DNA from: JBFWNG01 sp050251195
Lineage (GTDB): Bacteria > Bdellovibrionota_B > Oligoflexia > Oligoflexales > Oligoflexaceae
Reading direction: 5' to 3'
Assembly: GCA_050251195.1 (NCBI GenBank)
Contig: JBFWNG010000019.1
Coordinates: 1 to 62,320, forward strand
Length of the DNA: 62,320 nucleotides
Shown here: piece after piece, positions 15,418-23,466 of the stretch
Position numbering within the stretch: the stretch's first letter is position 1
How the letters are laid out: the number at the start of each line of letters is the position of its first letter
Notes under the pieces: generated by a model
What the model was told of the DNA's origin: nothing
What the model saw: only the letters and a program-made list of their open reading frames with translations
The model's database searches: none
Program-made: the position numbers and the translations under genes

Positions 15418-16835
15418 GCCTCGGCTCCAGGTTCCGCTAAGCCAAGGCGTTTTACGTATTTCCGCAAGGTGGTTCTCGAAATATTCAATTTCTCAGCCAG
15501 TTCTACAGATGATGGCTTAACCCTCAATTGTTGCTGACGGGCTTCAAGGAACGCCTTTAGAAAGTGGTTTTCGGCTACTAGTAACTCAGTGTCTAATGGA
15601 ATCTCAATTCGGAGGGACGGACCCTCGATGGGGAGAGTGCCGGTCTGACGCTGCATCTCATTCGAGAGTGCTCGCATAAATTGCTGAGGCAATTGGCGAA
15701 CTGTAATTGGGCTATTTGCAGCGGCGGATACCATGGCATTGACTACGTGCTCTAATTCACGAACATTTCCTGGCCATGAGTAAGCGGTTAACAGCGACAT
15801 GCAGGCTGGGGCAATTACAAGCGTTGGTTTATCTGATGACGCGATAACCCCATTGGCAATGACGGCGATATCTTCTGGGCGGTCTCTGAGGGGTGGAATA
15901 TGTATTACGATTCCCTTTAGCCGCTCCAAAAGGTCCTTGCGAAAGTTGCCGATCGTGGATTGTTTCTCGAGGTCTTCGTTCGTTGCCGCAATGACCCGCG
16001 CGTCTACTTTGACCGCCTTGCCGCCTACGGGAGTGACTTCCTTGTTTTGGATCGCCCGCAGAAGCTTTTCTTGGATTGAACGTTTTAGATTGCCGATCTC
16101 ATCAAGAAATAGGTCGCCACCTTGAGCGGCGCGGAATTTACCAAGTGTGGTCCGGTCAGCCCCAGTAAAAGAGCCGCGCTCATGGCCGAAAAGCTCGCTC
16201 TCCGCAACTGATTCGGCGATTGCTCCGCAGTCCACGCTGACAAGTGGTCGTTTCATGTCGACCGATGCTATCGCGTTCGCTACGACGTCTTTGCCAACGC
16301 CGGTCTCGCCTGTGATTAGTACTGGAGTTCCTCGACTTCTTTGCGCCAGAGCGGCCAGTGCGAAGACACGGCGCATGCTGTCGGATGCGAACCGCGCCCC
16401 AACCATTTCGGCCAGTCGGAGGCCCGTGGCTTCGTCGTGCCTTTCCTGACCTTGCGACTGTATGAATCCTCGAATAATCTTTGCGATGTGTGAGATATCT
16501 ATGTCGCGTTTTGAGATGAAGTCCGTGGCGCCTGCACTCATACAATTCATCATGGTGAGGTGGTCGTCGTGGGTCGAAAGCATGATGATTTTAGAATTTG
16601 GCTGCGCTTGGCGAAATTCGGTTAGCAGGGCAAATCCGGACAAGTCGTTTGAGCCAAATGAGATATCGAGCAAAATGAATTGAAATTGTTGCCCGGCCAT
16701 CATCTGGCGGCAGAGGGCGGGTGTTGCCGCCGAATAGATCTTGGCTTCGGGTATGTCGCGCATAAACGGTTTGATAGACGCTGAATAGACCGTGCTATCA
16801 TCGTCGGCAATCAAGATATTAAATGCGTTTTCCAC
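15414..16835 (-). CDS. NtrC-family sigma-54-dependent response regulator
   Basis: 473 aa from GTG 16835. REC domain (ILIADDD acid pocket; phospho-Asp in ILLDISF), AAA+ domain with Walker A GETGVGKD (about 178), the sigma-54 loop as GSFTGA (usual form GAFTGA), Walker B LFLDEIG, and a Fis-type HTH at the C-terminus. The longer frame (to 16883) begins at a TTG that is itself part of the -12 promoter box, so GTG 16835 with AGGGA seven bases upstream is the better start. It should activate its own operon from the sigma-54 promoter after phosphorylation by the operon's kinase. Confidence 0.88.
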   Translation of the reverse strand: MENAFNILIADDDSTVYSASIKPFMRDIPEAKIYSAATPALCRQMMAGQQFQFILLDISFGSNDLSGFALLTEFRQAQPNSKIIMLSTHDDHLTMMNCMSAGATDFISKRDIDISHIAKIIRGFIQSQGQERHDEATGLRLAEMVGARFASDSMRRVFALAALAQRSRGTPVLITGETGVGKDVVANAIASVDMKRPLVSVDCGAIAESVAESELFGHERGSFTGADRTTLGKFRAAQGGDLFLDEIGNLKRSIQEKLLRAIQNKEVTPVGGKAVKVDARVIAATNEDLEKQSTIGNFRKDLLERLKGIVIHIPPLRDRPEDIAVIANGVIASSDKPTLVIAPACMSLLTAYSWPGNVRELEHVVNAMVSAAANSPITVRQLPQQFMRALSNEMQRQTGTLPIEGPSLRIEIPLDTELLVAENHFLKAFLEARQQQLRVKPSSVELAEKLNISRTTLRKYVKRLGLAEPGAEA

Positions 16836-16879
16836 TCTTTGGTCCCTCGGGCGACTTCGGGTCGCTGTAGAGCCATTAG

Positions 16880-16893
16880 GCAAGGTCTGTGCC
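16880..16893 (-). promoter_or_regulatory. sigma-54 (-24/-12) promoter of the six-gene operon
   Basis: On the minus strand GGCAC-AGACC-TTGC: the invariant GG and GC are exactly 10 bases apart and the boxes match the consensus except the first T. The predicted start is near 16868, 33 bases before the GTG. The AT-rich stretch at 16915-16980 could hold the activator's own sites and help bending. Confidence 0.75.
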
Positions 16894-17206
16894 GTTTTTG
16901 GATTGTTGCAGTCTATAGAATGTTTTAATGAAAATCAATCAAATAATATAACTATTAACAATATATAATAAATTATGTGATCGCATTCTAACCAAGGCCA
17001 AAAGCAAAATGGACAGAATGTGACCCACTCCTGGGGCAGTTCGGATAAAAGCAGCCATTACTCCGCGCAATAAAGGGACTTAGTGCTCCGGTAAAGACGT
17101 GATCTTTAAGACTGGTAGGCTATTGGGAGTGGAACCCGCGCGGATCCATTATGAAGGTTAAACGTTCGGTCGAATAACGGCTTCTGTTGAAGCCCAAAGA
17201 CGATTT
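16894..17206. other. 313-base upstream region without a gene
   Basis: The first half (16915-16980) is very AT-rich and probably belongs to the sigma-54 control region. The second half (16990-17206) has no coding frame or repeat that I can name; it may be a scar between cargo modules. Confidence 0.45.
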
Positions 17207-17890
17207 TCATGACCGAGAGTGCGCAAATCCGGTTTGGCTTGGAGGCCGCGTTCCTGTCTTATTCCCGATCTTAGGAAAGAAGGCTGGAGTAGCGGCCGCA
17301 TACTCATCGTAGGCCGTGCCAAATTGAGTTCGAACCTCTTTTTCCTCCTTCTTTGCTAGTCGTACATACATCCAAACCAAAATGGGAAACATGATCAGCG
17401 TTGGAATAGTGGGCCACTGGAGAAGGAATCCAGCCATGATTGCGATGAAGCCGACGTATTGTGGGTGACGGACACGAGAATACGGGCCTGTTAAAGCTAG
17501 CGTATTATCTTTCTGCGCCTTAAAAAGTACACTCCAGGAATTCGCTAAAAGGATAAACCCACCGAAGATGAGGACATTGCTGAGTATATGAAGGATGTCC
17601 CAGTGCGGGTTACCTTTCAGACCCAATAAGGTATGCCAAAGATGCCCATTGTCATGGCTGAGTAAATTGACTTTCGGGAACCTGTCCCCCAACCATCCGG
17701 CAAGAAGATAAATACTAAGAGGGAAACCGTACATCTCCACGAAAAGCGCCACTATGAAGCCAGAAAATGCACCAAACGATCGCCAATCCCGCTTGCTTTG
17801 CGGCTTTGCGAAGCTAAAAGCAAAAATTATAAAAACAAGAGAATTGAGGATAACCAATGACCAAAGGCCATATGCTGGAGTTTCTTGCAT
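17207..17890 (-). CDS. isoprenylcysteine carboxyl methyltransferase-family membrane protein
   Basis: 227 aa with five or six membrane segments. The signature TGPYSRVRHPQYVGF and the C-terminal KKEEKEVRTQFGTAYDEY are those of the ICMT/PEMT-like family, which binds S-adenosylmethionine at the membrane. Bacterial members next to copper and other P-type ATPase genes are common, but their substrate is unknown. It is downstream of the DUF2933 gene by 29 bases, both read leftward, so they are likely one unit. Confidence 0.8.
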   Translation of the reverse strand: MQETPAYGLWSLVILNSLVFIIFAFSFAKPQSKRDWRSFGAFSGFIVALFVEMYGFPLSIYLLAGWLGDRFPKVNLLSHDNGHLWHTLLGLKGNPHWDILHILSNVLIFGGFILLANSWSVLFKAQKDNTLALTGPYSRVRHPQYVGFIAIMAGFLLQWPTIPTLIMFPILVWMYVRLAKKEEKEVRTQFGTAYDEYAAATPAFFPKIGNKTGTRPPSQTGFAHSRS

Positions 17891-17919
17891 GAGTTACTTC
17901 CTTCCGTTTAGTCCAATAT

Positions 17920-18162
17920 CTAGTGGCATCCCTTGTGCCCTTGTTTCGTTTCAGCCTTTTCTTTGTCACTGGCAGATGGTGCGTGGTTATGGCCTCCGTG
18001 CATGAACAAATGCATAAGCGGACACACGAGGAGCAAAATATACGGAAGAGCACCGTAGAGATGCGCTTTGTGTTCCGTTATTAAATAGAACGCTAGTATA
18101 GCTAACGCGGCTACTATCACGAGCCGTTGCATAGGCAATTGAGTTCCTTCTCTTTGCATCAA
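17920..18162 (-). CDS. DUF2933-type small membrane protein
   Basis: 80 aa: two membrane segments (VIVAALAILAFYLITE and LPYILLLVCPLMHLFMHGGH) and a His-rich tail ending GHKGCH. The P-L-M-H-L-F-M-H-G-G-H motif is the DUF2933 hallmark, a family seen with copper-resistance genes. His and Met residues at the membrane face could bind Cu(I). The start may also be the internal Met 11. Confidence 0.75.
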   Translation of the reverse strand: MMQREGTQLPMQRLVIVAALAILAFYLITEHKAHLYGALPYILLLVCPLMHLFMHGGHNHAPSASDKEKAETKQGHKGCH

Positions 18163-18469
18163 AGTACCCCTCTAGTAATTATAGGGAAACCAACCATTTG
18201 CAAACAGGTGAATGCAATGCATGTGCCAGGGAGGGCATATTCATAACCATTGGAATATTCATGCATTTTCCTTGTGCATGCCCTGTTCTGCTCTGAACGC
18301 ATTTTTCGCCGAGAGATTTACAGCTTTTTGCGTGAAACGACACACTGATTTTTGAAGAACTCAACGCCCGATTTACTAGGCCTAATCGATGTTTTCACAC
18401 TTCGGAGAATATGCGATAAACATCAAGCGACAACACTGACTCTACTGGTATTCGAGGACAAGAACACTG
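18163..18469. other. divergent control region between DUF2933 and copA genes
   Basis: 307 bases without a supported gene. It holds an inverted repeat CATGCA-N9-TGCATG (18260-18280) that could be an operator. No TGTCACA-type promoter of the copper regulon is present, so copA here may be under other control. Confidence 0.4.
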
Positions 18470-20815
18470 ATGGAAGCCAACAACCGACCAGATCACGAGC
18501 CCCAAAAATTCCTAAACCGAGATTCGGTCCTGGACCCCGTTTGCGGAATGGCCGTGACATCAGCTACGGCTAAAGGTCGCACAGATTTTGACGGCAAAAC
18601 GTATTTGTTTTGTTCCACCAAATGTAAAACAAAATTTGACCAAGGCCCCGCTCAATACGTAAAGGTGAGCAAACCCAAAACTTCCGCCAAGGCCAAAGAT
18701 GGAGTTGAATACACCTGCCCTATGCACCCTCAGATCCGCCAGATCGGTCCGGGCAATTGCCCCATCTGCGGGATGGCGCTTGAACCTGTGACAGCGACTG
18801 ACGAGCATCCTGAAGAGAACGCCGAGTATCGGACAATGCTCAAGCGCTTCTGGGTCAGCGCGGCACTTAGCTTGCCTCTACTGTTTATTACCATGGGAGG
18901 GCGTCATATCCTCCAGGGTGAACAGACGGCGCGGATTCTTACATGGGCAGAAGTGATACTTGCAACTCCCGTCATCCTTTGGGGAGGTTGGCCTTTCTTT
19001 GTGCGGTTTTGGCAGTCACTTGTGAATAGCAGTCTCAATATGTTCACACTCATTGGCCTCGGAATAGGTGTGGCCTATGGATATAGCCTTGTGGCGGCTT
19101 TCTTTCCTCAGATCTTCCCAGCTTCTTTCCGAGATCCCATGACAGGCGAGGTTGGACTTTATTTCGAGGCGGCAAGTGTCATCGCGACTCTTGTATTGCT
19201 GGGGCAGGTGCTAGAGCTCAAAGCGCGCGGTCAAACCAGTGCCGCCATCAAAGCGCTTTTGGGCCTCGCACCAAAAAGCGCTAGGCGGATTCGTTCGGAC
19301 GGTTCAGAGGAAGACGTTCCCTTAGAAAACATTCATGTCGGAGACCATCTTCGAGTGCGACCCGGAGAAAAAATCCCCGTGGATAGCGTTGTCTTATCAG
19401 GAAGATCATCAGTTGATGAGTCGATGGTCACGGGTGAGTCCATCCCTGTGGAAAAGGAAACGGGAAGCAGTGTCGTGGGAGCTACGATTAATGGTACAGG
19501 TTCGCTCGTCATCCGAGCTGAGAAAGTCGGAAAAGACACGTTGCTTGCTCAAATTGTGCACATGGTGGCCGAGGCCCAAAGATCGAGGGCGCCCATTCAG
19601 AAGCTGGTGGACCAAGTCTCTGCCTACTTTGTTCCGGCCGTTGTCCTCATAGCTGTCATCACAGCGGTGGTTTGGGGAGTGGTCGGTCCTGATCCACGAC
19701 TCACGCATGCCGTTGTGAACGCAGTGGCGGTTTTAATTATTGCCTGCCCTTGCGCTTTGGGTCTGGCGACCCCCATGTCCATCATGGTGGCGACAGGACG
19801 AGGCGCGACTGCCGGTGTTCTCTTTCGAAATGCAGAAGCCATCGAGCTTATGCGGAAGGTGAATACTCTCGTCATCGACAAAACCGGAACTCTCACCTTG
19901 GGTAAACCCAAACTTGTAACAATCGAAACCATGGGCACTATTCAAGAAGTTGAACTCCTATCAATAGCTGCAAGTCTTGAGCAATCGAGCGAGCACCCTT
20001 TGGCGTCAGCGATCGTCACTGGAGCAAAGGAAAGAAATGTTTCACTTCGGCCGGTAACGGATTTTAAATCAAACACTGGGAAGGGAGCTACCGCTCAGGT
20101 TGAAGGAAAATCAGTCGCGGTCGGAAATCTTGCTTTGATGACGGATCTCCTGGTTGATCTCAAAGGGGCCGACCAAAAAGCTGACAATTATCGCAGAGAC
20201 GGTCAAACCGTTATGTACGTGGCGATCGATAAAAAAATCTCCGGTCTCATAGGAGTTATGGATCCCATTAAGGAGTCAGCCGTCGAAGCTATCCGAACCC
20301 TTCAAGAGCAAGGCGTGAAAGTTGTGATGCTTACGGGAGATAACAAACGAACAGCCGAGGCGGTCGCCAAAAAAGTTGGTGTCGATGACTACTTCGCTGA
20401 CGTGCTACCTCAGAGAAAAGCGGAGATTGTGAAGGAAATGCAGTCTGCGGGTCGCTTTGTTGGGATGGCCGGCGACGGCATCAATGATGCTCCCGCCCTT
20501 GCACAGGCTCAGGTGGGAATCGCCATGGGAACTGGAACTGACGTCGCCATGAATAGCGCCGGCGTTACTCTGGTTAAGGGCGACCTCATCGGAATTGTCC
20601 GGGCCAGGGCTTTGAGTGAAGGAACGTTAAAGAACATCAAACAAAACCTCTTCTTTGCTTTCGTTTACAACGCCCTTGGCGTTCCCATCGCCGCAGGTGT
20701 CCTTTATCCGTTCACGGGGCTTCTTCTTAGCCCGATTATTGCTGCTGCAGCCATGAGTTTGAGCTCAGTTTCCGTGATCGGCAACGCCTTAAGGCTCAAA
20801 AAAATTAGCCTGTGA
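18470..20815 (+). CDS. copA: copper P1B-type ATPase with YHS and heavy-metal-binding domains
   Basis: 781 aa. A YHS domain (DPVCGM ... FCSTKCKTKF, about 21-60) is followed by a HMBD finger (YTCPMHP ... CPICGMAL, about 81-107), not the usual HMA domain. Then come eight membrane segments, TGES, the Cu site CPC in IACPCALG (about 425), phosphorylation site DKTGT (about 471), HP in SSEHPLA, and GDGINDAP. It should pump Cu(I) out of the cytoplasm using ATP. Last membrane helices carry the M-S-x-x-S motif (MSLSSVSVIGN). It is single, divergent from the DUF2933/ICMT unit. Confidence 0.95.
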   Translation: MEANNRPDHEPQKFLNRDSVLDPVCGMAVTSATAKGRTDFDGKTYLFCSTKCKTKFDQGPAQYVKVSKPKTSAKAKDGVEYTCPMHPQIRQIGPGNCPICGMALEPVTATDEHPEENAEYRTMLKRFWVSAALSLPLLFITMGGRHILQGEQTARILTWAEVILATPVILWGGWPFFVRFWQSLVNSSLNMFTLIGLGIGVAYGYSLVAAFFPQIFPASFRDPMTGEVGLYFEAASVIATLVLLGQVLELKARGQTSAAIKALLGLAPKSARRIRSDGSEEDVPLENIHVGDHLRVRPGEKIPVDSVVLSGRSSVDESMVTGESIPVEKETGSSVVGATINGTGSLVIRAEKVGKDTLLAQIVHMVAEAQRSRAPIQKLVDQVSAYFVPAVVLIAVITAVVWGVVGPDPRLTHAVVNAVAVLIIACPCALGLATPMSIMVATGRGATAGVLFRNAEAIELMRKVNTLVIDKTGTLTLGKPKLVTIETMGTIQEVELLSIAASLEQSSEHPLASAIVTGAKERNVSLRPVTDFKSNTGKGATAQVEGKSVAVGNLALMTDLLVDLKGADQKADNYRRDGQTVMYVAIDKKISGLIGVMDPIKESAVEAIRTLQEQGVKVVMLTGDNKRTAEAVAKKVGVDDYFADVLPQRKAEIVKEMQSAGRFVGMAGDGINDAPALAQAQVGIAMGTGTDVAMNSAGVTLVKGDLIGIVRARALSEGTLKNIKQNLFFAFVYNALGVPIAAGVLYPFTGLLLSPIIAAAAMSLSSVSVIGNALRLKKISL

Positions 20816-20826
20816 ACTTCTCACGA

Positions 20827-21399
20827 CTATAGATGATCGACGTCCTTTGTTGTGTGCTCGGGTAGTTGACAGAACCCCTCAGCAGGAACTCCTAGCGCAG
20901 CGTTAAATTTGCTGGACATGTTCTGAAAGCATATTAAAGCGGTAAGTTCCACGATTGCGTCGTCAGAAAAATGGCGTTTTAGACCATTCATGGTGGCTTC
21001 GTCCACTTTTAGGTTTGTCACCGTTACCCTTTCAACATACTCAAGTACCGCTCTTTCGCGCTCGTCAAATAACTGGCTTTCTCTCCAATCGTCCAATGCT
21101 TGCAATTTTTCCATCTCAAAACCGCGCTTTAATAAGGTGGAAGAGTTAATGTCGATACAGAAAGCACACCAGTTTATCATTGAAACTTTGACGGTTACCA
21201 TAGAGCGCAGCATTGGGGTTAAGGGAGAATTTTTTCTATCCAAAGCTCCATAAAGTAGAGCTAGTCCGGCGAAAACCTTGGGTGATCGTGCCCAAAGGAG
21301 GCCAGGCTTTAGGACCCGTCCATAGCGCCTCCTTTGATTCCAAAAGAAAGGGCGCAGATACCAGGGGTAGTCCGTCAAAGATTTAGGCAATATGTACAT
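20827..21399 (-). CDS. carboxymuconolactone decarboxylase/AhpD-like protein
   Basis: 190 aa, all helical. The AhpD-type active-site area NWCAFCIDINS has the CxxC pair. A long N-terminal extension with LRPFFWNQRRRYG precedes the core; the ELTALICFQNMSSKFN helix follows. The family includes peroxidase partners and oxidative-stress proteins; in a metal island a role against thiol or peroxide stress is plausible. Convergent with copA, 11 bases apart. Confidence 0.8.
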   Translation of the reverse strand: MYILPKSLTDYPWYLRPFFWNQRRRYGRVLKPGLLWARSPKVFAGLALLYGALDRKNSPLTPMLRSMVTVKVSMINWCAFCIDINSSTLLKRGFEMEKLQALDDWRESQLFDERERAVLEYVERVTVTNLKVDEATMNGLKRHFSDDAIVELTALICFQNMSSKFNAALGVPAEGFCQLPEHTTKDVDHL

Positions 21400-21603
21400 A
21401 ACGTCCTGACAAAAAACTTTGAATTGTAGAGCGCTAAAACCTTCTTAGATTTATCATGCGACATTGTTCTTATCCATTCAATTGCCCCGGGGAAACGATT
21501 TTGCCTGCTCCTTTTTGATTGGGATATGGGGGGCAGTTTTTTTTGACGTTATCTTGACCCTCCTCCTGTTAATGCTTGAAAAAACTAAAGAAAATGCTGA
21601 TGG

Positions 21604-22668
21604 ATGCCGATAAAGGTTGGTGTTGCTTCTTTGGGAAGTTTTGTGAAAGTTTTAAATGGCATCGCACTTCGTTGGTTACGAGTCTTAAGGCTTGTCGAGT
21701 TATTATCGTTCTTCCTTTTAGGGGCAGGGCATGCGACGGCTCTGGAGAGTCGGACAAGGCCAAAGACGTATATCAAGAAGAAGCCTGAAAATATTTCTTC
21801 GGAAAAACAGCTTGATCACCATCATGTCCATAACAGCCTAAACTATAACCTCGGCCTTAGCGCGACCAAATCTTTTGGAGACGAAGCTAGCGGAACGCCG
21901 CATGGCGAGCACGATGCTTCCGGTAATGCAGACGCTACCAAAAATGGCGATTCGGATAAGATCGATCCGATGCTAATGGCAATGGTATCATATCGGCTGG
22001 TCGAACGCTTTTCGGTGGATTTGATGGCCGGTACGATGCTCGAAAGCAGACTGATGGATCCCACACTTGGCCTTACAATGTCACTGCCTGTCACACAAGG
22101 CGTTACAAGTGTGAGTGGGAGCTCCTTGAGCGCGCCGGTGTCCGAGGCAAGTCAGGACGCGGGAAAAATAACGACGGCAAGGATATCCACGGGTCTTTTG
22201 CAGAGTGACCAAACGTTAGCGCTCTTTATTGCGGTGGATGGTTCGATGAGCTGGTATCAGGAAGCGAGCGATGAGGAAGATGGGACGGGCGAACCGACTG
22301 GTCACGAGGAACATGATCACGCTGCGGCTCTTTTGGGCCAATCTTTAGCCCCTGAACTTTTGGACACCAGAGAATTTATTCGCATCGGGGCCTTTGGCGG
22401 CGGATATTATGATATCTATCCAAAATTTCGACTGACGTCAGACATACGATGCGCGCGTATCGAAAGTGAATCCGGTGATGAGACATGGGAGACTAAATTG
22501 ACCGTCCTCGACATCAGTTACTCAACCGGCGGGTTCATGAATATGGGGTTAAGTTCCATGCCCATGGGAATAGCCGCTAACGCTACTTTTGGGCTGGTCA
22601 GCTTTGATTCCAGTCCGAGTACTCCTTCAACACCAGAGATCACCTTGGGCGTATCATACGGTGGCTAG
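21604..22668 (+). CDS. His-rich secreted/outer-membrane protein, unknown family
   Basis: 354 aa at most. A hydrophobic segment (LVELLSFFLLGAGHATAL) near residue 31-48 looks like a signal peptide; the true start may be later than ATG 21604. The mature part has His clusters (LDHHHVHNSLNYN, GHEEHDHAAAL), alternating-pattern strands and a closing EITLGVSYGG, as in outer-membrane barrels or transporter-like channels. Metal binding is suggested by the His and Met residues. No named family recognised. Confidence 0.6.
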   Translation: MPIKVGVASLGSFVKVLNGIALRWLRVLRLVELLSFFLLGAGHATALESRTRPKTYIKKKPENISSEKQLDHHHVHNSLNYNLGLSATKSFGDEASGTPHGEHDASGNADATKNGDSDKIDPMLMAMVSYRLVERFSVDLMAGTMLESRLMDPTLGLTMSLPVTQGVTSVSGSSLSAPVSEASQDAGKITTARISTGLLQSDQTLALFIAVDGSMSWYQEASDEEDGTGEPTGHEEHDHAAALLGQSLAPELLDTREFIRIGAFGGGYYDIYPKFRLTSDIRCARIESESGDETWETKLTVLDISYSTGGFMNMGLSSMPMGIAANATFGLVSFDSSPSTPSTPEITLGVSYGG

Positions 22669-22773
22669 GCTGTTGCTCATTCTTCGAAATGATATCTTCA
22701 TGACTTTGCTTGGATAGAAGCCACTCCATAGTCCAGGGGCTAGCTCATGGTTAAGCACTTGCGCCATGGCATA

Positions 22774-22802
22774 TGTCACATTTTTTGGCAAGAGCAGTAA
22801 TA
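22774..22802 (+). promoter_or_regulatory. ECF-type promoter before the lipoprotein gene
   Basis: TGTCACA (22774-22780), 15-base spacer, AGTAATA (22796-22802), 38 bases before ATG 22841. It shares both boxes with the multicopper-oxidase promoter and others in the island, see findings. Confidence 0.6.
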
Positions 22803-22840
22803 CAAGGTAGGTGATCGAGGGTATTTACCAGGGGGCTGAT

Positions 22841-23194
22841 ATGATCTTATCACTAAAATCCTTCACAGCATTTTTGGGTGGAGCGCTTATTAGCTGCACA
22901 ACTACTCCAAAGGGCGGCGTTGTTATGCAAGTGGATGAGCAGCAAGCTCATGTCAAGTTAGGCAACAACGAAGTGAAACCCGGGGACAAGGTTGAGATAC
23001 TCAACAAGGAATGCGAAGATACTGCCGCGGGAGGAGCTAGAGGCAAAGGCAACGCCACTCGTTGCCGTTACATTAAGACAGGCGAGGGTGTAGTCACGGA
23101 AACCTTGGACGAAGAGTACTCTGTCGTCAAGGTACCGAAAGGTACTAAGTTAAGACAAGGTACGCTTGTAAAAAAGGTACAGGGGAGCCATTAG
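22841..23194 (+). CDS. putative lipoprotein with OB/SH3-like body
   Basis: 117 aa from ATG 22841 (the frame is open to 22811). Signal segment SFTAFLGGALISC ends in a lipobox Cys, so it is probably membrane-anchored. The body is basic and beta-rich (VKPGDKVEILNKEC ... RYIKTGEGVVTETLDEEYSVVKV). Function unknown. It has its own candidate ECF promoter and precedes a DUF305 fragment, so it belongs to the copper regulon by position. Confidence 0.7.
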   Translation: MILSLKSFTAFLGGALISCTTTPKGGVVMQVDEQQAHVKLGNNEVKPGDKVEILNKECEDTAAGGARGKGNATRCRYIKTGEGVVTETLDEEYSVVKVPKGTKLRQGTLVKKVQGSH

Positions 23195-23205
23195 CTGGCC
23201 GTGAA

Positions 23206-23454
23206 TTGGGGAAGACGAGAAATGCCATTGGTTCAACTGTCTGTTTCGCTGCATTTTTTTTCTTTATGCGGCAGCAGTCCTTTGTCGATGACCGGCAGTT
23301 TTTGAAGTCTATGATACTCCATCCTTCCGGAGCAATTCTCATGTGTGAGAGGTCGACACTTTCCAACGGCGAAATCATAGCTCTTTGCAAGGCTATTAAG
23401 AGGAGTCAGCAGCAAGAAATAGATCAAATGAAAACAATCTTGAGCCGCTTGTAA
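23206..23454 (+). CDS. truncated DUF305-like protein
   Basis: 82 aa with a TTG start at best. D-R-Q-F-L-K-S-M-I-L-H ... GAI-L-M and a final Q-Q-Q-E-I-D-Q-M-K match the C-terminal half of DUF305 (D-x-x-F-x-x-x-MIxHHxxAI-xMA ... Q-x-x-EIxxM). The usual His pair is changed to HP. A short N-terminal hydrophobic segment could still export it. It may be a decayed or minimal copper-binding protein, 11 bases after the lipoprotein gene. Confidence 0.5.
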   Translation: MGKTRNAIGSTVCFAAFFFFMRQQSFVDDRQFLKSMILHPSGAILMCERSTLSNGEIIALCKAIKRSQQQEIDQMKTILSRL

Positions 23455-23466
23455 TATTGGTAGGTT

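Noticed and set aside
16990..17206. Possible IS21-like remnant
   Set aside because: Some short phrases looked transposase-like, but no frame or terminal repeat supports it.
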